Shown here: positions 26,914-35,908 of the stretch, one piece after another
Position numbering within the stretch: the first letter of the stretch is position 1
Layout: each line of letters starts with the position of its first letter
NCBI GenBank assembly: GCA_947454485.1
Contig: CANGJJ010000006.1
Location: 171,097-235,096 of the forward strand
DNA: 64,000 nucleotides
Reading direction: 5' to 3'
Source: Beijerinckiaceae bacterium
Lineage (GTDB): Bacteria > Pseudomonadota > Alphaproteobacteria > Rhizobiales > Beijerinckiaceae
Program-made: the position numbers and the translations under genes
Notes under the pieces: generated by a model
Seen by the model: the letters and a program-made list of their open reading frames with translations, nothing else
What the model was told of the DNA's origin: nothing
Databases searched by the model: none

Positions 26914-27966
26914 TCAGTTTTTGGGCTTGTAAGGTCCAAGCTCTTTGGCTGCGGCTTTGGTGAAGGATAGATCAACGAGCATATCGGCCGTGATCACTTT
27001 GCTGATCACGTCACCGGTCTCTTTGAAGAAAGCAAGATCCGTCCGCAAGCTCTCCACATTCACGATCCCGTCGGGATCTCCATATTGCGGTGTCATAGCG
27101 CGGATGGTCGCCTCGGGCATATTGGCATTGCGCGCAAAGATAGCGATCACCCCATCAGCCACAGGCCCCTGCTTCCATTTGCCAGCGTCAATCGCATCAT
27201 CGAAATCACGCACACCGCGCAAAAATGCTTTCATAAAACGCTTAGCCACATCGGGGCGCTGTTTGATGAATTTATCGCCATAGAGGAGGACCGAGACTTC
27301 AGCGCCCGGATAATAGGCCTCTGTGGGCGTGATCAACACCGCAGAACCTTGCTTTACCACTTGGCTGAGATAAGGCTCAATCAGCACCGTCGCATCAATT
27401 GCGCCACTTTGCAGCGCCGCAACCTGCGCCCCGAAATTCAGATAGGTCACATTCACATCTGCGAATTTCAGCCCGCCCTTTTTAAGCACCTCATTGAGTG
27501 AGGACAGCGGCGTGGAGCCGGGAGCTGCAAAGCCGAATTTCAAACCCTTCAAATCCGCATAGGTCTTGTAGCGCCCGCTATCCACCAGTTCTTTGCGCAC
27601 CAGCAGTCCCTGATACAAAAAGCCCGGCGCCGTGCGCGCGCGCGAGGCAACAACACGCACATCAATCTGGCGATCCGCGGCATTATAGAGACTGGCCGAT
27701 GTTGCCCCGCCGCCGACGTCAAGATCGCCCGTGCCCAACAAGGGAACCATCTTCACCGCCGAATCGAGCAGGCTGAGCGTCACATCAAGACCCTCGGCTT
27801 TGAAATAGCCGCGCTCTTGGGCAATGAACAAGCCAATGTCACCCGCGGCATTCAAAACGCCAACATTCACCTTGTCAGCAGCCTGCGCCGCAGTACTGAC
27901 AAGACCAAGGGCCAGACCGCCTGCAAGCAGCGGGGCCCACAGAAACCGGCGCGTCACTGATGTCAT
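26914..27966 (-). CDS. NitT/TauT-type ABC transporter substrate-binding protein (NMT1/SsuA-like)
   Basis: A 350-residue periplasmic protein with leader MTSVTRRFLWAPLLAGGLALG to AAQAADKV. VNVGVLNAAGDIGLFIAQERGYFKAEGLDVTL is the opening of the SsuA/THI5-like fold, and LLGTGDLDVGGGATSASL the conserved ligand loop. GGAGGAAAC precedes the ATG. No permease or ATPase gene is adjacent. It is divergent from the hydroxycinnamate genes with two palindromes between them, so it may bind a phenylpropanoid, as a guess from context. Confidence 0.87.
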   Translation of the reverse strand: MTSVTRRFLWAPLLAGGLALGLVSTAAQAADKVNVGVLNAAGDIGLFIAQERGYFKAEGLDVTLSLLDSAVKMVPLLGTGDLDVGGGATSASLYNAADRQIDVRVVASRARTAPGFLYQGLLVRKELVDSGRYKTYADLKGLKFGFAAPGSTPLSSLNEVLKKGGLKFADVNVTYLNFGAQVAALQSGAIDATVLIEPYLSQVVKQGSAVLITPTEAYYPGAEVSVLLYGDKFIKQRPDVAKRFMKAFLRGVRDFDDAIDAGKWKQGPVADGVIAIFARNANMPEATIRAMTPQYGDPDGIVNVESLRTDLAFFKETGDVISKVITADMLVDLSFTKAAAKELGPYKPKN

Positions 27967-28006
27967 TGTTTCCTCCGGGTCAGCTTTTTGGTTGGCAAAA
28001 GATTAT

Positions 28007-28019
28007 CTGGAATTTCCAG
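28007..28019. promoter_or_regulatory. Palindrome upstream of the hydroxycinnamate operon
   Basis: CTGGAATTTCCAG is a perfect 6-bp inverted repeat around a central T, in the divergent region between the NitT-type binding protein and the hydratase/lyase gene. It is a candidate repressor site; no regulator gene is adjacent. Confidence 0.4.
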
Positions 28020-28022
28020 CTT

Positions 28023-28036
28023 GTGAAGCGTTTCAC
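28023..28036. promoter_or_regulatory. LacI-type operator-like palindrome
   Basis: GTGAAGCGTTTCAC is a 14-bp palindrome with one mismatch and a central CG, the shape of LacI/GalR-family sites. It lies 102 bp before the hydratase/lyase start, next to the palindrome at 28007. The regulator, if any, is outside the window. Confidence 0.4.
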
Positions 28037-28137
28037 GCCGCCTACGTCCAACAGCACAGGCTCACCCCTGGGGATAAAAAGAGCTTGGCGAGAAACCGTC
28101 TGAGCGCCTAATCTCACGCCACCAACGGGAGGATCTC

Positions 28138-28986
28138 ATGACTGACCAGGCCACCGGCCTTGCTTCGCTGCCGCAGAAGAACGTTCTTGTCACTGTCGAA
28201 GAGGGCGTGGCTTGGGTGAAATTCAACCGCCCAGAGAAGCGCAATGCCTTCAACCCCGGCATCGTCTATGAAATGGTGCAGGTGCTCGACGTGCTCGAGA
28301 TGGAAGACAGTGTCGGCTGCGTTGTTATCACCGGCGCTGGAGAGGCCTTTTCCGCTGGTCAGGATCTCAAAGAATATTTCCGCGAGCCCGATGCTGGTCA
28401 TCCCGTTTTGCGCGAGCGACTGCACAAAGCCAATTCGGGTTGGCAATGGCGCCGTATGATGTATTTCCCCAAGCCGACCATCGCCATGGTGAATGGCTGG
28501 TGCTTTGGTGGCGCTTTCCAGATCTTGCTCGGCTGCGACCTCGCGATTGCCGATGAAGATGCAACCTTTGGCCTGTCCGAAATCAACTGGGGCATCATTC
28601 CTGCTGGCATCGTGACCAAGTCTGTCGCAATGGCGCTTTCGCAGCGCAAAGCGCTTTACTATATCATGACAGGGGAAACCTTCGACGGTCGCACGGCCGA
28701 AGATATAGGCCTTGTGAATTTTGCAGTGCCCAAGGAGCAGCTTGTTGCGCGCACGACGGCACTTGCCAAGAAGCTCATGGAAAAGAATCCAAATGTGCTG
28801 CGCGCTTGCAAGACTGCCTATCATTACACACGCGAAATGTCGTGGGATATGGCCGCTGAATATCTAGCCGCCAAATCCGACCAGACCAAATATCGTGATC
28901 CTGAGGATGGCTCCACAAAGGGCATGAAACAGTTCCTCGATGAGAAGAGCTACCGCCCCGGCCTTGGTGCCTATCGCCGGGATTGA
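28138..28986 (+). CDS. p-Hydroxycinnamoyl-CoA hydratase/lyase-like enzyme (feruloyl-CoA hydratase/lyase family)
   Basis: A 282-residue crotonase-fold enzyme. KPTIAMVNGWCFGGAF, the catalytic-glutamate segment ATFGLSEINWGIIP (Glu148) and LYYIMTGETFDGR are close to the Pseudomonas HCHL/Ech family, which hydrates feruloyl- or coumaroyl-CoA and splits off acetyl-CoA to leave vanillin or 4-hydroxybenzaldehyde. The oxyanion segment reads FSAGQDLKEY where the Pseudomonas enzyme, from memory, has GMD. It is followed 3 bp later by an NDP-forming CoA ligase and then an acyl-CoA dehydrogenase, the same pairing as ferB-ferA. The best guess is a hydroxycinnamoyl-CoA, though changed pocket residues may mean another substrate. 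Confidence 0.8.
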   Translation: MTDQATGLASLPQKNVLVTVEEGVAWVKFNRPEKRNAFNPGIVYEMVQVLDVLEMEDSVGCVVITGAGEAFSAGQDLKEYFREPDAGHPVLRERLHKANSGWQWRRMMYFPKPTIAMVNGWCFGGAFQILLGCDLAIADEDATFGLSEINWGIIPAGIVTKSVAMALSQRKALYYIMTGETFDGRTAEDIGLVNFAVPKEQLVARTTALAKKLMEKNPNVLRACKTAYHYTREMSWDMAAEYLAAKSDQTKYRDPEDGSTKGMKQFLDEKSYRPGLGAYRRD

Positions 28987-28989
28987 TCC

Positions 28990-31098
28990 ATGAGCCAGCA
29001 GATCATGCAAAAGGCGCTGGCGCGGCTGTTGAAGCCGCGCTCGCTTGCCATCGTAGGCGCTTCGCCCGAGCCATTTTCTGTTGGCAATAATCTTCTCGTC
29101 AATCTGCGTCGCTTTGCGTATCAAGGCGCCATTCATCTTGTCAGCCGTACGCGCAGCGATATTGATGGGGTACCTTGTGTCCCCACAATCGATGATCTAC
29201 CCGAAGGGGTGGATGCTGCTGTGCTCATCGTACCCGCACAAGCTGTGGGCGAGAGTCTGGCGGCCTGCGCGCGCCGCAAGATCGGCGGCGTTGTCGTCTT
29301 CGCCTCCGGTTTCAGCGAGCAGGACGAGGCGGGTGCAAAGATGCAAGAGGCTTTCGCCGCTATGGCGCGCGAAGCAGGCCTTGCCGTACTTGGCCCCAAT
29401 TGTATTGGCGCTGTGAATTATACGCACAGCGTCCCCTTAACCTTTGAGCCAGTCGAGCCCTGCCCACCCAAAGGCGCAGGCGTTTGCGTCATTGCACAAA
29501 GCGGCGCGATGCAGGGGAATATTCGCTATGCTTTGATGGGGCGCGGCGTTCCGGTTGCTCACTCTATCTCTACCGGCAATGAAGCTGTCATCAGCGCAGA
29601 AGATTATCTCGATCTTCTCATCGACGACGAAACAATCAGCTGCTTTTCCCTCTTTGTAGAACAGATCCGCAGTCCACAACGCTTTCTGCAACTGGCGCGG
29701 CGCGCCAAGCTCAAGCGCAAGCCCATTGTGCTGCTGCATCCTGGAAAGAGCACGGGTGCTGCAGAGGCCGCGTTATCTCATACGGGTGCGCTGGCGGGCG
29801 ATCATGCGACCATGAAAGCCTGTGTTGAGCGCGAAGGCGTTATTGTTGTCTCAGGCCTTGATGAATTATTCGACGTGACCACGCTGGTTGCACGCTATCC
29901 AAACCCGGTCTCGGGCGGTGTTGCTGTGCTGAGCAATTCAGGTGCGCTGCGCGGCTTCTCACTCGACTTCTGCGAAGAGATCGGTCTCACATTGCCCGAG
30001 CTGGCGCCTGCGACGCAGCTCGCCCTGCACAATGTTCTGCCCTCATTTGCGACCATCTCCAATCCGCTTGATATCACGGCCGCTGGCATGCAAAAACCCA
30101 GCCTCTTTGGCGACAGTGCAGCTGCGCTACTCGACGATCCTGCCGTTGGCTTTTTGCTGGTGGTGGCGATGGGTGGGGGCAAGCCGCAGCAACTTGCCAA
30201 ATGGCATGCGATGAAGCCGGTGCTCGAAGCTGCGCGCAAACCCGTTGCGATCACTTATATGGGCGATGATTATCCGCTCGATGCGCAATTCATCGCAGAG
30301 ATCCGCGCCAGCGGCATCGCATTCTTCCGCTCCCCAGATCGCGCGTTGCGCGCGCTGGCGCGCCTCTCGGCTCATGGTGTGGCGCAAAGCGCTATTGAAG
30401 CGAGCACAGATCAGTCAAATACCAAGATTCCCGCGCTACAGGGCACCATAGCTGAGTGGCGCGGCAAGCAGATCTTGGCTGACCTTGGTATCGCCATTCC
30501 CAAAGGGGGCCTTGCCAGGACTTTGGACGAAGCGCGCGAGATCGCCAATCAAATTGGCTTTCCAGTCGTCATGAAGGCACAGGCCGACAGGCTTGCCCAT
30601 AAGAGCGAAGCTGGCGGCGTTCTGATTGGCATCAACAATGATACGGCGCTCGCAGCTGCATGGCAGCAACTCTACGCCAATGTCAGCGCCTATGACACAG
30701 AGCTCAAGCTCGACGGCATTCTCGTCGAGCAAATGGCCCCACGCGGCGCAACTGAGATGATCGTCGGTGCAAAGCGGGATTCCAATTGGGGGCCGATGGT
30801 CGTCATCGGCCTTGGTGGCATATGGACCGAAGCCCTGCATGATGCCGTCTCGCTACCTGCCCATGCAGGTACACGCGAGATTGAACACGCGCTCACGCAA
30901 CTCAAAGGCGCGTCCGTTCTAGCCGGTTTGCGTGGTCAAAAGTCGCGCGACACTCAAGCGCTGATCAAGCTTGTCCTTAAGATCGGCGCGCTAATGCGCA
31001 ACCACGCCAATATTCTTGAGATCGATGTGAACCCCGTCAATCTTTATGCCATAGGCGAAGGCGCGATCGCGCTTGATGCGCTGATTGTGGTGGAGTGA
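28990..31098 (+). CDS. NDP-forming acyl-CoA synthetase (FerA-like, ACD superfamily)
   Basis: A 702-residue fusion in the acetate-CoA ligase (ADP-forming) superfamily. Residues about 10-140 form the CoA-binding Rossmann domain (LAIVGASPEPFSVGNN), a succinyl-CoA-ligase-like region follows with the phospho-histidine motif SHTGALAG (His264), and the last 220 residues are an ATP-grasp domain ending in EIDVNPVNLY. The feruloyl-CoA synthetase FerA of Sphingobium SYK-6 belongs to this class and is encoded beside the hydratase/lyase FerB, as here. It is predicted to activate a hydroxycinnamic acid in the cytoplasm. Spacing to both neighbours is 3 bp, a tight operon. Confidence 0.82.
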   Translation: MSQQIMQKALARLLKPRSLAIVGASPEPFSVGNNLLVNLRRFAYQGAIHLVSRTRSDIDGVPCVPTIDDLPEGVDAAVLIVPAQAVGESLAACARRKIGGVVVFASGFSEQDEAGAKMQEAFAAMAREAGLAVLGPNCIGAVNYTHSVPLTFEPVEPCPPKGAGVCVIAQSGAMQGNIRYALMGRGVPVAHSISTGNEAVISAEDYLDLLIDDETISCFSLFVEQIRSPQRFLQLARRAKLKRKPIVLLHPGKSTGAAEAALSHTGALAGDHATMKACVEREGVIVVSGLDELFDVTTLVARYPNPVSGGVAVLSNSGALRGFSLDFCEEIGLTLPELAPATQLALHNVLPSFATISNPLDITAAGMQKPSLFGDSAAALLDDPAVGFLLVVAMGGGKPQQLAKWHAMKPVLEAARKPVAITYMGDDYPLDAQFIAEIRASGIAFFRSPDRALRALARLSAHGVAQSAIEASTDQSNTKIPALQGTIAEWRGKQILADLGIAIPKGGLARTLDEAREIANQIGFPVVMKAQADRLAHKSEAGGVLIGINNDTALAAAWQQLYANVSAYDTELKLDGILVEQMAPRGATEMIVGAKRDSNWGPMVVIGLGGIWTEALHDAVSLPAHAGTREIEHALTQLKGASVLAGLRGQKSRDTQALIKLVLKIGALMRNHANILEIDVNPVNLYAIGEGAIALDALIVVE

Positions 31099-31101
31099 GC
31101 C

Positions 31102-32253
31102 ATGGACTTCTTCTTCAGTGAAGAGCAAGAGATGCTGCGCGAGAGCGTCATCAAACTCATGGCCCGTCACGCACCTCCTGACGCTGTGCGTAAATGGGAG
31201 CGCGACCGCAGTTTTCCTGAAGATCTCTATCAGGCATGGGCAGAGGCTGGACTGCTGCGCCTGCCTTTCCCTGTTGAGGTCGGCGGCCTGGGTGGTTCTG
31301 CGCTTGATCTTGCAATCGTCGTTTATGAAATTTCGCGCATCTCGACAGATCTGTGCATGGCCTTTTCAGGCAGCGTTTTTTGCGGCTTGAATATTCTGCG
31401 CAAGGGCAATGATGCCCAGCGTAACTATTGGTTGCCGCGCCTCTTGGATGGCCGCATCAAATTCAGTATTGGCATCTCAGAACCAGATGCCGGCTCTGAT
31501 GTCGGCAATATCCGCACTTTTGCTGAGCGAAAGGGCGATGCTTATCTCGTCAACGGACAGAAACTCTGGACGACGGGCGCAGCACTCAAAAACAGCGTCA
31601 TCTGCGCCTATGTTAAAACAGACAAGGCTGCGCATTATCGCAAAGCCATGACCCATATGTTGATCGACAATGACGCCCCCGGCATCGAGCTGCGCAAGCT
31701 CGATATGCTGGGGCGGCGCACAATCGGCACCTATGAAATCTTCTTCCGCGATGTTGAGGTTGCAAGCGACCGTTTGATCGGCGGAGAAGGTGGCGGCTGG
31801 GATTGCCTGATGAGCGGGCTGCAATATGAGCGCGCAGTCTCAGCTGCAGGCAATGTCGGCGGCACACAGGCTATTGTCGATCTGGCGATCTCCTATGCAC
31901 GCGAGCGCATTCAGTTCGGTCAGCAGATCGGTGCCTTCCAGGCTATCGGCCATATGCTGGCTGATATGGAAACAGAACATGAAGCTGGAAAGCTACTAAT
32001 GTGGCGCGCTGCATGGCTCGTTGCACAAGGGCGCGATGCACTGCGCGAAATCACCCATGCCAAACTTTATACATCCGAGCTCTATGCCAAACTGGCTAAT
32101 ATGGGCGTACAGGTCATGGGGGCCTATGGCCTGAGCGAAGAGTTCGACATGCAGCGCTATTTCCGCGACAGCCGCTCATCCACAATTGCAGCTGGAACGT
32201 CCCAAGCTCAGCGTAATTTGCTCGCCAATCTCATGGGATTCAAGCAGCGCTGA
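31102..32253 (+). CDS. Acyl-CoA dehydrogenase
   Basis: A 383-residue FAD flavoprotein. FSIGISEPDAGSDVGNIRTFAER and LWTTGAALKNS form the middle FAD-contacting region; RIQFGQQIGAFQAIGHMLADM and the late YFRDSRSSTIAAGTSQAQRNLLA complete the family pattern. It introduces a 2,3-double bond into an acyl-CoA and passes electrons to ETF. As third gene of the hydroxycinnamate-type operon it may convert a dihydrocinnamoyl-CoA into the cinnamoyl-CoA used by the hydratase/lyase, as reported for other phenylpropanoid clusters. That role is inferred from order alone. Confidence 0.87.
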   Translation: MDFFFSEEQEMLRESVIKLMARHAPPDAVRKWERDRSFPEDLYQAWAEAGLLRLPFPVEVGGLGGSALDLAIVVYEISRISTDLCMAFSGSVFCGLNILRKGNDAQRNYWLPRLLDGRIKFSIGISEPDAGSDVGNIRTFAERKGDAYLVNGQKLWTTGAALKNSVICAYVKTDKAAHYRKAMTHMLIDNDAPGIELRKLDMLGRRTIGTYEIFFRDVEVASDRLIGGEGGGWDCLMSGLQYERAVSAAGNVGGTQAIVDLAISYARERIQFGQQIGAFQAIGHMLADMETEHEAGKLLMWRAAWLVAQGRDALREITHAKLYTSELYAKLANMGVQVMGAYGLSEEFDMQRYFRDSRSSTIAAGTSQAQRNLLANLMGFKQR

Positions 32254-32301
32254 AACAACAAGTTCTATTGTTGAGTGTGACCGGCAAAAGCCTTATCGCG
32301 A

Positions 32302-33078
32302 TCACACATCCTTGCTCTTGGAATCACCCAAAAGGCCGGTGACAATTCCACCAATGACAGTTGCAGCCCCCGCGCCGCCAATCGAGCCTGCATTCACGCT
32401 ATCAGAGGTTATCGGCAGATATCGACTGATCTCGTCAGCGAGATTCATGATAGGCATCGACTGCAACATGACATGGCCAGGCCCGGTCAAAGTTGCCAAA
32501 AACAGACCTTCTCCACCGAACACAATATTTTTAAATCCGCGCACCATTTGAATATCAAATTGGACGGTCGGATCCATCACACCGACATGACCGGCATGGA
32601 CGAGCAAATGCTCCCCCGGCGCGAGATCTTTCTCAACAACTTCACCTGACAGATCCAAAAAGACAGTCCCCGGGCCGCTCACCTTCTGCAATATAAAACC
32701 CGCACCCCCAAAAAATCCTGCCCCAATGCGCTTTTGCCACGCGATCTCCAAAGTCACCGATTTCTCGGCGCACAGAAAAGTCTCTTTCCGGCAGATCAAA
32801 GACTGACCTTCGGACAGTTGAACGGGCAAAATGGTCCCCGGAAACCGGGGAGCGAAAGCGATATGCCCGTCACCACGAGATTTAAAATCTGTAATGAAGA
32901 AGCTGCCGCCACCAAAACTTCTCATCAGGCCAGAGACAAAACCGCCGCCTGTATGCGTGTCCATCTCGATGGAGTCATTCATCCAGCACATAGAATTGGT
33001 TTGACTGAAAATGATCTCGCCGGGCTCAAGGTCAATGGCGAGCGTCTGCATGATAGTGCCGGATAATTGATATTTCAT
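32302..33078 (-). CDS. AIM24/TIGR00266-family protein
   Basis: A 258-residue protein with the repeated beta-rich pattern of the AIM24 (DUF124) family. MKYQLSGTIMQTLAIDLEPGEIIFSQTNSM is the typical opening, with glycine-rich GGGFVSGLMRSFGGGSFFITDF following. It ends with a hydrophobic glycine-rich tail (GSIGGAGAATVIGGIVTGLLG) that could insert in a membrane. The biochemical role of the family is unknown. The start at 33078 was chosen because the 30 residues upstream in the open frame do not fit the family. It lies next to a small exported protein on the same strand. Confidence 0.8.
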   Translation of the reverse strand: MKYQLSGTIMQTLAIDLEPGEIIFSQTNSMCWMNDSIEMDTHTGGGFVSGLMRSFGGGSFFITDFKSRGDGHIAFAPRFPGTILPVQLSEGQSLICRKETFLCAEKSVTLEIAWQKRIGAGFFGGAGFILQKVSGPGTVFLDLSGEVVEKDLAPGEHLLVHAGHVGVMDPTVQFDIQMVRGFKNIVFGGEGLFLATLTGPGHVMLQSMPIMNLADEISRYLPITSDSVNAGSIGGAGAATVIGGIVTGLLGDSKSKDV

Positions 33079-33218
33079 GAGACGCCCCTCACTATACGGG
33101 AATGCAACTGGAAACCGCCGTGACAATCCAAGGTGATCAAGAAAAGTCTGCGGAATCGGAGCGCGCACACATATCGAAATGATATGCGCGCCCCTGTTTC
33201 TTCAAACAGCCGGGTGCG

Positions 33219-33707
33219 TTAATTGATGGCTTTGATACTCGACAGGATAGAAGAGATATCTGCCTTGTTTTCATCGCGAGCGCTTTGAGACGCCCACAAG
33301 GTCAGCAGCATCACGCGATTATTGCCTGCGGGGAACAATACGAAATCAATGATGGTGTCGCCGTCAGGATCGGTTGCTTGATAGGTAAAAGCCTTGGCAG
33401 GAATGCCGCCGATGGTGAGTTCTTCCTCAAGAGGCTTGCCCTTGGGAACGATCTCTTGGTCGATCATCCATTTTTCATTGGCTTCGAACATTTTATCGAC
33501 GCGCGAACCGCCCGCATATTCGATCGAAAAGACGACGTCCTCATCCGACGAGACGGCAGAATATCCAAACTCTGTCTCCTCAAGATCCCAGCTATCAGGG
33601 ATCACAATGGTTGCCACAGGATTCTTGCCGGGAACGGCCAGATTCTTGGCATATGCGGGAAACAGGGCCCCTGACAAAATGGCAACTGCCATCAACAATC
33701 GCTTCAT
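33219..33707 (-). CDS. Small exported protein of unknown function
   Basis: A 162-residue protein with signal peptide MKRLLMAVAILSGALFPAYAK and a mature region of mixed strands (ATIVIPDSWDLEETEFGYSAVSSDEDVVFSIEYAGG). Overall it resembles small periplasmic proteins of the DUF1795/PsbP-like kind, but I cannot name the family. The start at 33707 has GAGG upstream. It precedes the AIM24-like gene on the minus strand and is divergent from the ABC/SET/ATP-grasp unit. Whether it belongs to that unit is unknown. Confidence 0.72.
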   Translation of the reverse strand: MKRLLMAVAILSGALFPAYAKNLAVPGKNPVATIVIPDSWDLEETEFGYSAVSSDEDVVFSIEYAGGSRVDKMFEANEKWMIDQEIVPKGKPLEEELTIGGIPAKAFTYQATDPDGDTIIDFVLFPAGNNRVMLLTLWASQSARDENKADISSILSSIKAIN

Positions 33708-34076
33708 AACAGCCTCGCAAGCATCGACCTCAATGGGCTCATCTGCGACCAAAATGGCCCGACTGGATAACTGGCATCCAGACTCACAAGGCTCATCGGC
33801 AGCGTCAAAAAAATATATAATTCACAAAAGCTTGGCAATATGAATGGTGCAGGCAATTGGCATATATTCCCCGATCTTTCGATCACTCTGCCCGCTCGCA
33901 CTGATACAAAGCCGATGCTTGACGAAGCTGTGTTGCAGGAGGAAAAGCTGGCCGCCCACCCCGCGCATCATCGCGATCAATAAAGGTCCGACCATCCTGA
34001 AGCACCAAAACCGTGATCCTGCCGCCATCACGCACAGTCCCCATAAACACGAGGCCGCTTGGAAGTAGTATCTAGA
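33708..34076. other. Divergent intergenic region with a speculative small ORF
   Basis: About 370 bp between the small exported protein and the ABC exporter. The left part is AT-rich around 33807-33830. A minus-strand frame at 33883-34044 is listed separately; the plus-strand frame ending at 34068 lacks a ribosome site and has no protein-like pattern. Confidence 0.5.
33883..34044 (-). CDS. Possible 53-residue peptide gene
   Basis: An ATG at 34044 opens a frame of 53 codons reading MGTVRDGGRITVLVLQDGRT and continuing hydrophilically to LYQCERAE. The composition is protein-like, with Asp/Arg-rich and Pro-rich parts, but the ribosome site is weak (only GAGG-poor sequence upstream). Its only interest is position: it lies beside an ATP-grasp/SET/ABC exporter unit, where a short precursor peptide could be expected. 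It may equally be chance. Confidence 0.25.
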   Translation of the reverse strand: MGTVRDGGRITVLVLQDGRTFIDRDDARGGRPAFPPATQLRQASALYQCERAE

Positions 34077-35855
34077 ATGACCAGCTCTCATTTTTTCTGG
34101 ACGCTCGTTCGACGTTACACAGCTGCACATACCAGCGAGAGTCTTGGGCTACTCCTGCTCCTGATCGCACAAGCATTTTACGAAGTCGCCTTACGTTACA
34201 GCACGAAGTTCATTGTTGATGAGGCCGTGGGCCAACACTCACCCGCTGCACTCACACTCATCGTGACTCTGCTCGGGATTGGCGCGGTCCTATACTTGGG
34301 TGTGACATTGGCTGGCGACTGGGTCTGGGCGCGCGCCACCACGGCGATTGGCAACACCCTGCGCCTTGATCTTTTCGTCGCTGCGCATAATACGCAGAGC
34401 TTTGCCGCTCGCCCCGGATCAGGCGACATGATCGCACGCTTCACAGCTGACATAGGCACTGTGGAAACGGGCCTGGTCACATCATTCCCCTTCGCCATCA
34501 TGGCCCTTGTCGAGGTCCTCCTGTCACTGGGCGCAGCCGCCTATATGAGCCCAACTTTGGCACTCATTGGCGCTGCGGGGCTGGCAATCTCCCTGGCAGC
34601 CCCTCAACCACTGTATGCACGCACAGCGCGCAGCGCAGACGCTTTACGCAATTTCGAAGGCCAGATGACCGGTGTCGTCCAAGAAAATCTTTTGGGCCAA
34701 GAGGCTGTAGCTGCCTATGGTCTGAAAAACGAGATGGCAAAGCGCTTCACCCAATTGCTGCAACAACGTCAGCGATTGTGGTCTCGGTCTCGCATGCTCT
34801 CTTATCTTTTGGAACGCATTCCTGCGACGACCTTCACCTTGGTGCAGATTGTTGTCTTGGCTGTTAGCGGTCGACTGGCCGTTGAAGGAACCATCACACT
34901 TGGTGAAATGGTATCCTTTCAAGCATTGTTCGCCGGCCTCAGCGGCGCGCTCTATAATCTAACATGGGTTGTCCCATCGCTGATTGATACATTCGCGGCG
35001 TTGCGGCGAATAGAAGCCATCATCGGCGCAGAGCCGGAGAGGCATTCCCAACAGCAACTTCCCAACAGAGCATCATCTGCAGTGGCTATAGGATCGCCCA
35101 TTCCTCATGGTGATCTGGTCTTCGAAAATGTCAGCTTCAGTTATCCCGAAGCGAACCGATTGGCGCTCGATAATGTGTCATTTACGGTACCTCGGGGGTC
35201 CTATGTCGCAGTAGCGGGTGGGAGCGGGGCTGGTAAAAGTACACTGCTGCGACTTCTACTAGGCTTTGAGCCCCTGCAGACCGGACGGATCTGCATTGGT
35301 GACACAGATATTAGATCCATACCGACCTCAGAACTGCGCGCTGCCATAGGATTTGTGCCGCAAAATATTTCACTCTTCGACATGACCGTGGCGGACAATA
35401 TCCGCATGGGCAAACTTGATGCGACCCATGATGAGGTAATCAGCGCAGCACGCGCTGCTGATATCCACGATACGATCACTGGACTGGCAGACAGCTATCA
35501 TACGCGCTGCGGAGAGGCGGGCGATCGCTTTTCAAGCGGCCAACGCCAGCGCATAGCACTTGCGCGTGCACTCATCAGACATCCGAGCTTTCTCCTCCTC
35601 GATGAAACCACATCGGCTTTGGATCAGCTGTCGGAAGCGACCTTGTTGCGCACTCTGCTCACGGTGCGCAGCTCCTCCACCATCCTTGCAATCACCCATC
35701 GCCTTGCGATGGCCCGCGACGCCGACTGCATCGTCACCCTTGAGGGCGGTCGCGTCGCCGAGATTGGTAACCACCCAGATCTCTTGGGCAGGAATGGCAT
35801 TTACACTCGACTTTGGCGCAGTCATGAGCGCGCGCCAGCCGAAGCTTCACCTTGA
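34077..35855 (+). CDS. ABC exporter (fused membrane and ATPase domains)
   Basis: A 592-residue half-transporter. Residues 1-310 form a six-helix exporter membrane domain; the ATPase domain has Walker A GGSGAGKST at 381-389, signature FSSGQ at 485-489 and Walker B FLLLDETTSAL. The ATG at 34077 has GGAAG 11 nt upstream. Such homodimeric exporters carry lipids, peptides or drugs. The SET gene begins 53 bp after its stop and the ATP-grasp/SET fusion overlaps that gene, so all three are likely co-expressed and the exporter may secrete their product. There is no peptidase domain at the N-terminus. Confidence 0.88.
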   Translation: MTSSHFFWTLVRRYTAAHTSESLGLLLLLIAQAFYEVALRYSTKFIVDEAVGQHSPAALTLIVTLLGIGAVLYLGVTLAGDWVWARATTAIGNTLRLDLFVAAHNTQSFAARPGSGDMIARFTADIGTVETGLVTSFPFAIMALVEVLLSLGAAAYMSPTLALIGAAGLAISLAAPQPLYARTARSADALRNFEGQMTGVVQENLLGQEAVAAYGLKNEMAKRFTQLLQQRQRLWSRSRMLSYLLERIPATTFTLVQIVVLAVSGRLAVEGTITLGEMVSFQALFAGLSGALYNLTWVVPSLIDTFAALRRIEAIIGAEPERHSQQQLPNRASSAVAIGSPIPHGDLVFENVSFSYPEANRLALDNVSFTVPRGSYVAVAGGSGAGKSTLLRLLLGFEPLQTGRICIGDTDIRSIPTSELRAAIGFVPQNISLFDMTVADNIRMGKLDATHDEVISAARAADIHDTITGLADSYHTRCGEAGDRFSSGQRQRIALARALIRHPSFLLLDETTSALDQLSEATLLRTLLTVRSSSTILAITHRLAMARDADCIVTLEGGRVAEIGNHPDLLGRNGIYTRLWRSHERAPAEASP

Positions 35856-35908
35856 CAATTATACTGAAATAACAATTAATTACGCAACTTTTGGCTTGGG
35901 AGGGGCAT

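Noticed and set aside
33844..34068. Plus-strand 74-codon ORF just before the ABC exporter as a precursor peptide
   Set aside because: There is no ribosome site, and the composition (runs of Cys, Arg, Pro and Trp in no pattern) looks like a shadow frame.
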